A stretch of 64,000 bases of DNA from Ignelater luminosus. Lineage: Eukaryota; Arthropoda; Insecta; Coleoptera; Elateridae. A program made the position numbers and the translations under genes. How positions within the stretch are numbered: the first letter of the stretch is position 1; every line of letters starts with the position of its first letter. The stretch is taken from positions 129,078 to 193,077 of the forward strand of contig VTPC01000612.1 of the NCBI GenBank assembly GCA_011009095.1. Reading direction: 5' to 3'. Below the pieces are notes generated by a model. It saw only the letters and a list, made by a program, of their open reading frames with translations. It searched no databases and was not told where the DNA came from. Below are positions 57,501-64,000 of this stretch, one piece after another.

Positions 57501-59188
57501 TCACGAAAAAAATTAGAGGGGTTTCCATTTAAAAAAATTCACGTTGACGTCATCGTTTCGAAACAAATAAATGCTGGAAAGTGATTGCAACATTAAAATA
57601 AATAACATTCTTATAATAGAAAAACGGCCTATTACAGGATTCTTCGATATACTTAACCGATAAAAAAATATGAATTTTATGTGGCATTGTATACTCACGC
57701 TGTATAATGCTTTTAATGTCTGCACATCTTGTAAATTACATCTACAGCAATACATGATTACGTGAGGCAAGTTCGCACACCATTTCCTATGGCTGACCCT
57801 GCCCCATGTACACAAAACTAAACTTTCATCTTTTAAACTAATTTTACAGTTATAAATTGATCTTTAAATCTCCGGATAGTAACTAAAAGACAATAAAGTT
57901 GACTGTTAGTCATGCTATTAGATATTATCATCTTTATATTATAGCTAATGGCCTACCTGATACAAAGTTATAGCATAAAACATCTCGTTTTAGTGCTGAA
58001 TATTAAATCGCGTTAACCAAGTAAATAAATATACAGTGTGTCCAAGATAAGAATGCACAGCATGGGGATCTTGAAAACGGTAAGAGATACAGCATCGGTT
58101 AAATGGGATGAAAGTTGGCTATTTATAGAACCTATTTGTTGGCGTTTGCAAAACCTAGATATCTTGGATAGTTTCAGAGATATTTAAAAAAAAAGATTTC
58201 TCGATTTTCGTTATTATTTTTCCTTTCCTTTATTTGAAGAGATATCGGAAAACTAAAACCACTTTTTCATTGCCATTTTTTGTCCTCTATTAAAATACAC
58301 TAACAAAATTCCTGTACAACGTTTCGGTTTCGAGTAACCATCATCAACCTCATTTTTTTAAATAGGTGGAAAAACAATTGAAATTTGTTTTGGATAACTC
58401 TTGTTATCACGATTGTAATGATGTAAACATGATAGGGTTGATGTCGATTAAGTTATTAGGTCATTAAAAAGAAATTTCAAGGTTATTTATTAAAAAACAA
58501 TGAATAATAACATGAAAAGTTACCTCTAAAATTCTATATGTAAAATGAAAAAGTGGTCAGATTGTACATATCCTGGCAATATGTTTATTTTACCTCGATA
58601 TATCACTTTTCAATTCCTTTTGCATTGACGCCACATTTTCAAAGAGCCAGTAAAATCCTTGCGGATTGTATCTTTTAAGATCCTGAACAATACGATAAAA
58701 CTCAAAAAATAGCCTTCCAGTACCCGCTTGATCTAGAAATTCAAATATTAGGTATTAATACTGTTTTACATATTTCTCTTTTTTTTTATACCTATCAGAC
58801 CTTTACGATAAGGGTTAACTAAACTTAAATCACTACATGGAGAACCACCTAATACTAAATTTATAGGAGACATTCTTTCGATATCTTCTTCAGCGATACT
58901 ACAAACATCTCCAATATATGTGATGTTATTCATAAAATGCATACTTGCAATACTAATTGCAGTACTATCAACTTCTGAGACAAAATATGCCTCCACTTCT
59001 AAATGAAGACTTTTTAAAACCAATAAACCTGCAAAATAATTTATTACTTTTTTTTCTGATAACAATACCGTAAGCTTACCTGTTGCAATACCATCAAATA
59101 ATGATAGTACTCTTAACGGTCGTTTAATAGGAGGTGGTGGAGGTATGGAAACAAGAGCTGGAGATTCAGCTAGGTATAGTTTTTGAAT
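51553..59188 (-). CDS. Dnmt3: De novo DNA (cytosine-5) methyltransferase, catalytic domain
   Basis: Five exons on the minus strand: 59080-59188, 58792-59028, 58594-58732, 56614-56822 and 51553-51794. All borders are GT/AG and phases agree, giving 311 residues and a stop. All key DNMT3 motifs are present in order: motif [12 protein letters not shown], motif [15 protein letters not shown] (catalytic Cys), [12 protein letters not shown], motif [11 protein letters not shown], motif [18 protein letters not shown], motif [14 protein letters not shown], and the target-recognition and motif X part [27 protein letters not shown]. The enzyme methylates cytosines in DNA, mainly CpG. The residue after the catalytic Cys is Ser where vertebrate DNMT3 has Asn. 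The exons holding PWWP and ADD domains were not found between 59189 and 64000, so the gene either continues beyond the window or has lost them. A 4.8 kb intron contains two Ty3/gypsy pieces. Confidence 0.95.
51563..51568 (-). terminator. Possible poly(A) signal overlapping the Dnmt3 stop region
   Basis: AATAAA on the minus strand overlaps the last codons before the stop at 51553. Its position fits a very short 3' UTR, but other AT-rich signals downstream could serve instead. Confidence 0.35.
52140..53260 (+). pseudogene. Ty3/gypsy gag-protease fragment, GC-rich, plus strand
   Basis: Broken frames give a Gag-like region ([20 protein letters not shown]), a zinc-knuckle-like tail ([18 protein letters not shown]) and a protease-like end ([20 protein letters not shown] then [19 protein letters not shown]), which matches the ...F.VADKL...ILG.DFL....A.ID block of retropepsins. 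The stretch is much more GC-rich than its surroundings and points opposite to the pol fragment that follows. It lies inside the last Dnmt3 intron. Confidence 0.6.
53272..55580 (-). pseudogene. Ty3/gypsy gag-pol, truncated
   Basis: Minus-strand order: a coiled-coil-like Gag start (55332-55580), Gag core [20 protein letters not shown] with [15 protein letters not shown] (55356 down), a direct jump to the protease end ([19 protein letters not shown]), RT start ([17 protein letters not shown] [20 protein letters not shown]), RT active site near 54030 (CLVYLDD), then [20 protein letters not shown], and RNase H ([39 protein letters not shown]). It stops at DFETEHRA near 53276. The integrase and 3' LTR are missing, and internal deletions and frameshifts occur in Gag, protease and RT. 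It lies inside the last Dnmt3 intron and is inactive. Confidence 0.88.
55695..56023 (-). repeat. 5' LTR of the truncated Ty3/gypsy element
   Basis: On the minus strand the stretch runs from TGTAACGCGCCACCCC (56023) to CGAAACGTAACA (55695), TGT...ACA ends, 329 bases. It is followed at once by ATTGGTGTCAGGTT, the likely primer-binding site with TGGTGTC. A matching 3' copy is absent, as expected from the truncation near 53276. Confidence 0.7.
56823..58593. other. Dnmt3 intron, 1.8 kb: dispersed repeat ends only
   Basis: TACAGGGTG at 56943-56951, and TACAGTGTGTCCAAGATAAG at about 58033 opening a repeat-like stretch with GAAAACGGTAAGAGATAC. A 100-codon minus-strand frame at 57513-57815 looks repeat-derived. 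No exon was seen. Confidence 0.4.
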
Positions 59189-59489
59189 CTATTTAAAGCA
59201 TAAAATGATTAAATTAATTTTAAATTCAAAATGAGAAATAAATCGTTCAAATATTGGCAGCACTTCAATTGAAGTCATTATTTTGATCTGAACTTCAGCA
59301 TCTTTATCGATTTGTATAGTCTACTTTTGTCTATTTCAGTTGACTAGGCTGCAGACAGTCAACCAACTGTTGACTGATTGTGAGCGTAAGTGCCCACCCT
59401 TACACATTGATATACCATTAGCAATTACAGCTGTAATTCCTTTCTGATACACTAATATATTGATTTTATCAATAACAATGTAAGGATTG

Positions 59490-59820
59490 ATCCATAAAAT
59501 TTGTATCCTCACTTGTCCATGAACAAGAAAAATAAACAATCCAGTATGCCGAATTATTATAATATGCAGTGGTGTTTGTAGGGTAGATTAAGTTTGTTGT
59601 CGGTTTGAAAACTTAAAAAGTATTGCTTTTTGATAAAAATGGTCTTCCCTCAAAAACAGAAAAGTTCTATGAGCGAAAGCCACTTTAGGAATGGTAGATG
59701 ATTTAATGGTAACTGGAAATATGTTGTTCTGAATGTTTTTGCTGAATTTTAAAATCAATTTTTAAATCTAGTAGTGCCAATGCTAATACTAATAAATTAT
59801 CTATGCAGGTTTTCCACGAG
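59490..59820 (-). repeat. Relative of the 45087-46545 element, without its insertion
   Basis: CATAAAATTTGTATCCTCAC, AACAATCCAGTAT, AAAAAGTATTGCTTTTTGAT, GGTAACTGGAAATAT and TAGTAGTGCCAATGC all recur in order in the 45 kb copy. The 1032 bp insertion found there is absent, so this copy shows the pre-insertion state. Non-coding. Confidence 0.65.
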
Positions 59821-60175
59821 CAGTGGAACATAACAAGAATACACGTAAAATAAGTTTTCGGCAAATATTATCTTCCCAATACTATTTTAGAAAAATTCAA
59901 GTATTACATGACTAGGATAACAAGGAACAATTTGACGTGTTAACACTACAAGAAGATAGGCATATTTCCACTAATAAATCAGGTGGAAAGTCTTCATTTT
60001 AAACTTGGGTTCAAACCCAAGTAGAAGCGACTTTCTTAAATTGTTCGTTGTTATTCCAATAATATAGTATCATTTAATAGTGGAATTTTTTTGAAACAGT
60101 ACTGGAGAGATAAGCCAAGATGTTTTTAAAATGGTTTTACAAAATAAAACTGATACATTGTACGCCCTAGACAAG

Positions 60176-60545
60176 CCCAGACAGCAAAAGTTTACCACTT
60201 TTTACAGCAATGTTACTATTTGTTAACTATTATTTTACATTCATACCGTTCTATTACTTTTCTTTAACTATTTTTAAGGCATTTTTGGGTCAGGTAACTA
60301 TGTAGTAACGTTTTAGTTGGTATGAAGCCGTAACTAAACTTTCTTATGTTCTTTAGTAGTCAGATAACCGTCAACTTACTATAAGTTTACTTGTTAGAGG
60401 AACCGAAAAGGTTCGTTGCGACAAGTGCACTATCTGATTGTCCTTTTGCAGTAATATTAGCATATTAAAGCTTACTTTTAAGACAGAATACGTCATGTTA
60501 CAATAAAACAACTATTTGTAGTAACTCTACTGCTTGCTGATTATT
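60176..60545 (+). repeat. Dispersed repeat, first of two direct copies
   Basis: Starts CCCAGACAGCAAAAGTTTAC. It matches 60763-61150 over about 370 bases (shared blocks include TTTACTTG, AGGAACCGAAAAGGTTC-like, and ACAATAAAACAAC). The two are separated by about 215 bases including a TA microsatellite. Confidence 0.65.
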
Positions 60546-60656
60546 TTCTGTTAGTCCCAACAACAACAAATTGATTATTAATATATGATATAAAAATATA
60601 TAATATAGAAATTTCCAATATGCAAAAACCTTCTTAAATTAGAATACCTTCAAATT

Positions 60657-60678
60657 ATATATATATATATATATATAT
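60657..60678. repeat. TA microsatellite
   Basis: About eleven TA units in a row. Simple repeat only. Confidence 0.9.
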
Positions 60679-60762
60679 GGCAGTGGTCGACCGTTCGCCC
60701 AGTAAAGAGACCAAAAGTTGTGTAGAATTTCAATAAACCATATTCTTATATTACATTTTATG

Positions 60763-61993
60763 CCAGACAGCAAAAGTTTACTACCTTTTACAGTAATATA
60801 AAGTTTTGTTAACTATAATTATACATCCATACTGTTGGATTACTTTCCATTAACTATTTCAAGGCATCTTTGGATTAATTAACTATATAATAGTTGCAAT
60901 CTAGTTCCTATGACACCGGATGTAACCGTTTGTATGATATTTATTAGCTATATAACCGTCAGTTCACAGAAAGTTTACTTGCTAGAGAAACCAAAAAGGT
61001 TCATTGCGGCAACTGCGCTGTCTTTTGGTCCCCATAAAGTAATATTACCATTTAAAGCCTACTTTCAGACACAAGCTCGTCATATTACAATAAAACAACA
61101 TTTTATGGTAACATTCCTATTTTTTGATTATTTATTTGCTGCTACCACCAACGGTAAGTTTTCTAGCACAAATCTAGCCCTGGGCGACAACGAAATCCAA
61201 TAATAATGTAAAATAAAAACAATTATTATTGCAAAGCATTATTCACAAGAAATAGTTAAGAATATAAAAACAAAAATTTTGTGGTTGTTGCAAAAACTGC
61301 CTTAAAGTATGTACAAAAGAAATTGTTAACAATGGCTGTGAGAAATTGTGCATAATAATTCCAACAATCTGTTTCAAAGTTTTAGTGACGATATAAAATA
61401 AATATATTCAATGCGTATTCAGAATAGCGTCTACAGCTTGTTAGCGCAGTTGGTCAGTAGGACAACTTACAAACCAAGTGGCTACAACAACTCAGGTTCA
61501 AATCCCGGTGGCAGAGGCAGACAAAGCTATTAAATAAAAAAAATGTCAGGCAACCCTCATTCCACCTGAATATGGAGACATTCCAACCCCCCAAAAAACA
61601 ACAAAAATAATAGAATGATCTAAAACAAATTAGTTGAAAATGTTTTCAATTTTGTTTGACTTATAATAAAAATAATTTATGTAGTTTCATGCACGGTTTA
61701 TCGTCAGCACGCGTACGGCATCGGCAGCAGCAACGTAACTAAGTAGTAACTATATAGTAAAGATATAGAAAATGCAATGTAACTTTCGAATGCTCGAAAG
61801 ATTGCTAGGTTTAGTGATATTCCCACAGATAGTTATCCAAACGTAATCTAAAAGTAACTCTACAGTTACAAAAACCGGGACATTCTTAACCAATAGTTAA
61901 CTTATAGTTACCTTTTATTTTACTATCTCTTTACATCGTTTACTTTACACAGTTACTATGTTGTTACGAAATAGTAAAGTTTTGCTGTGTGGG
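60763..61993. mobile_element. Possible element with inverted ends, containing the second direct copy and a SINE
   Basis: The left end CCAGACAGCAAAAGTTTACT resembles the reversed right end CCACACAGCAAAACTTTACT (61993 backwards). The stretch begins with the second copy of the direct repeat and contains a tRNA-derived SINE. The borders are inferred from these ends alone. Confidence 0.45.
61425..61615 (+). mobile_element. tRNA-derived SINE
   Basis: A tRNA-like head carries an A box TTAGCGCAGTTGG (61441-61453) and a B box GGTTCAAATCC (61495-61505) at normal pol III promoter spacing. It is followed by an unrelated body and an A-rich tail (CCCCCCAAAAAACAACAAAA). The head does not fold into a clean modern tRNA, and the tail excludes a functional tRNA gene. 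No clear target duplication was found. Confidence 0.65.
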
Positions 61994-61999
61994 AGTATA

Positions 62000-63400
62000 T
62001 GAAATTTATAATTTAAAAGAATTACTTTTTTGTTCGGAAGGGTAGAAACTAACTTTTTGCTAACCAATGTCAATCAGAATAAATACAAACTTTAAAACGT
62101 CTGTAACCTTTAAATGTAATTCAATCTTTTCTTAGAGATATAGGGATTCATAATAGTATCAAGTGCGTAAAGCAGACTTTTGTACACGAACGGCTTCATG
62201 AATGTGTTGCATACTGTACTTTTTCAACGACTGTATATTGAAAAATGAATTAGAGAGGAACAATAAATAAGGACAAAAATAAATACTGTCTCCACACAAA
62301 TAAAGTTTCAAAAACTCGTGCAAGCATTGACTAAATATCATATCTCCAGACGATCGTTTCGCCCTTGTTTGGACTCGTCAGTGAAAGATAATGAAAGTCA
62401 ATGCTTGCACGCTTCATTCCCGGTCTCCTGGACTATTAAGACTACAACAATTCTAAAGTTTTAAAAATTTAAACAGTTTGTGAAACATCCCTTTGTTGAG
62501 GAATTAAAATATCAATTTTTTCTCTTAAATTTGCCGCCCTACATTACAAAGTTATGGTACGTCAGCAGCTGCAGTGTATTAGGTCATTGACCATTGTTTA
62601 TGAATTCATATACATATCTCTGGGAAAAAACTGAATTGCGTTCAAAGGTTACAGGCGTTGTAAAGTTAATTTATTTTGATTCAATGAACCATCAAAGCAA
62701 CGCCTATTTCACTATTTCGCATTTTGAAAAGTAATTGTGTATTATTAGTAGGATTGGCATGATTAAAATATAAATATGTCTAAAGTAAAACAAAATAAAA
62801 AAATTATTAATTTTAGATAAATGATAAGTTTATTGATCTTAACATTGTTTTAACGTATAAAATGCGAATGTGCACGTCCCGTCAGTGCTTTCTAGGATTA
62901 ACACGTGATAGCCTATCTATGTCCTAAGTTTACTTACAACTATAGGAAAGTATTTTTAAATAGGGTCGTTCACCAATTTTTTTACACATGAGTATCGAAA
63001 GTATTATATTAGATAAAATTGAAAGAACTTGATTGGTAATATGTAATTAGATTTAAAAATTATTATTTCTGGGAAAAATAATAATCGATGTAAGAATGTA
63101 AATACAAAAATGAAAATTAATGAATCCAAAAACACCTAAATTTAAAAATGAAAATTAACGGAAATTTACCTAAAATCAGAAAATACAAAATGGATGTATG
63201 TATGAGCATGTGTACTGGAGCAAGTCTACCTACATTTGACGACCGCAAACAAACAAGTGAACGACTGCCGGTTCAGCGTATAGATATTGACAAGTAGGCG
63301 AACTCTTACAAAACGCGGGAAACTAGCTCGGAAACAAACACGCGAGTTGGCTGGTAGTACGCTTTTCTATAATAGATGTCACGACGGTCAAACGCAGCGC
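62000..63400. other. No recognisable feature
   Basis: AT-rich to 63180, then a GC-richer stretch (63200-63430) just upstream of the THAP gene that may be its promoter. I looked for the Cys-rich ADD exons of Dnmt3 on the minus strand here and found none. Confidence 0.4.
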
Positions 63401-63518
63401 GAGGTTACCGGCATATAGTAATTGAGGTTAGACCAGTGTCGTACACGTTTTCTGTGGAGTGTGCACGTTTTTATGGTTATTCATTAATCTTCATTTAGCG
63501 CCGGTAACTGTTAGAAAT

Positions 63519-64000
63519 ATGTCTTTGAGGAGCATTTGCATGGTAAAAGGGTGCCGTGCAAACAACGAAACCTTTAATGTACATTTTTTCAAATTTCCCA
63601 AAAATAAACAAAGGTAAGGAACAAAAGTTTTGTTACTTCCGATTAACTATAATGATGTTATATTGATATAATAAATATTTTAGATGTGAAGAATGGGCAC
63701 GTTTTAGTGGAATCTACAATTTGGTAGTTTGTATATACCAAATGAGCATTTTATCTCATATATATCGTCTTTAGAAAAAATCTTTCAGGATAATTTTCAG
63801 AAAGTAATATTACAACAAGGTATTCTTTGTAATTTGCTACAATTATTTCAAACTATTGGCTTTAATCACTCTTGTCCAAATTTTCCTTATGAATATCTCC
63901 TTAGACTGTATACGCGGATGAAAATTTATTATACCCTAAAGTTTATTAATAAGAATTTCAAATCTGTTACATCTACGGGTGAGAAAACACATAGAAAAAT
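63519..64000 (+). CDS. THAP-type zinc-finger protein, 5' part, frame interrupted
   Basis: Exon 1 (63519-63613) encodes MSLRSICMVKGCRANNETFN then VHFFKFPKNKQ. This is the C-x4-C start and FPKNK segment of the THAP DNA-binding domain. After a GT/AG intron of 70 bases, exon 2 begins at 63684 with RCEEWARFSGIYNLVVC; the conserved Trp is present. The frame then reaches a stop at 63774, and the expected C-x2-H half of the zinc site is not seen in that frame. A different frame is open from about 63735 to the window edge (NEHFISYISSLEKIF, then YEYLLRLYTRMKIYYTLKF). Explanations are a small frameshift in the TATATA run at 63733, an unrecognised splice, or a pseudogene. THAP proteins bind DNA and many derive from P-type transposases. 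Confidence 0.55.

Noticed and set aside
61441..61525. Functional tRNA gene
   Set aside because: Good A and B boxes, but no clean cloverleaf and an A-rich SINE-like tail; called a SINE.

Overview
The window is AT-rich animal DNA with small-phase introns, many transposons and a 400-base run of N (35693-36092). The gene content (a ZP/PAN cuticle-type protein, a ZDHHC23-like palmitoyltransferase, Dnmt3, a THAP protein) and the mariner, Ty3/gypsy and TACAGGGTG-type repeat load point to an insect. A beetle is my best guess, but nothing here proves the order.

Host genes. (1) A minus-strand extracellular protein with a signal peptide, three PAN modules and a ZP domain, 47-14454. It has eight consistent exons, runs off the left edge, and has a 10.3 kb second intron packed with repeats. 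(2) A plus-strand DHHC palmitoyltransferase, 29594-41375, whose Cys-rich first exon lies 10.5 kb from the rest. (3) Nested in that 10.5 kb intron on the opposite strand, an Asn/Thr/Asp-rich secreted or membrane protein, 30978-33451. (4) A minus-strand de novo DNA methyltransferase (Dnmt3), 51553-59188, whose whole catalytic domain can be read across five phase-consistent exons. Its PWWP and ADD regions are not seen. (5) A plus-strand THAP-type protein beginning at 63519 and leaving the window.

Transposon layout. 343-573 hAT-type MITE beside a ZP-gene splice donor. 2073-2419 mariner fragment. 4940-6576 and 10555-11794 foldback elements. 8025-9407 decayed DDE transposase split from its 3' flank by a 937 bp TIR element (9432-10368). 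12512-12765 hAT TTF finger. 15655-19530 LINE. 20650-21918 DD34D mariner. 23270-23690 copia. 24365-25677 DD41D mariner. 26183-27732 deleted DUF4817-type element. 34830-37319 Ty3/gypsy. 37497-37690 R2/R4-type LINE. 42190-42840 second copy of the 8 kb transposase. 43147-43630 DUF4817 transposase. 45087-46545 TIR element with a nested minisatellite-bearing insertion. 47615-47798 hairpin MITE. 48084-50643 IS630/Tc1-type element. 52140-56023 two head-to-head Ty3/gypsy pieces inside a Dnmt3 intron. 60176-61993 repeats and a tRNA-derived SINE.

Nearly all transposon genes are broken, whereas the exons of the ZP/PAN, DHHC and Dnmt3 genes join in frame with GT/AG borders. Those three are therefore probably functional. 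Exon structures are my own reading; no transcript data or searches were available.
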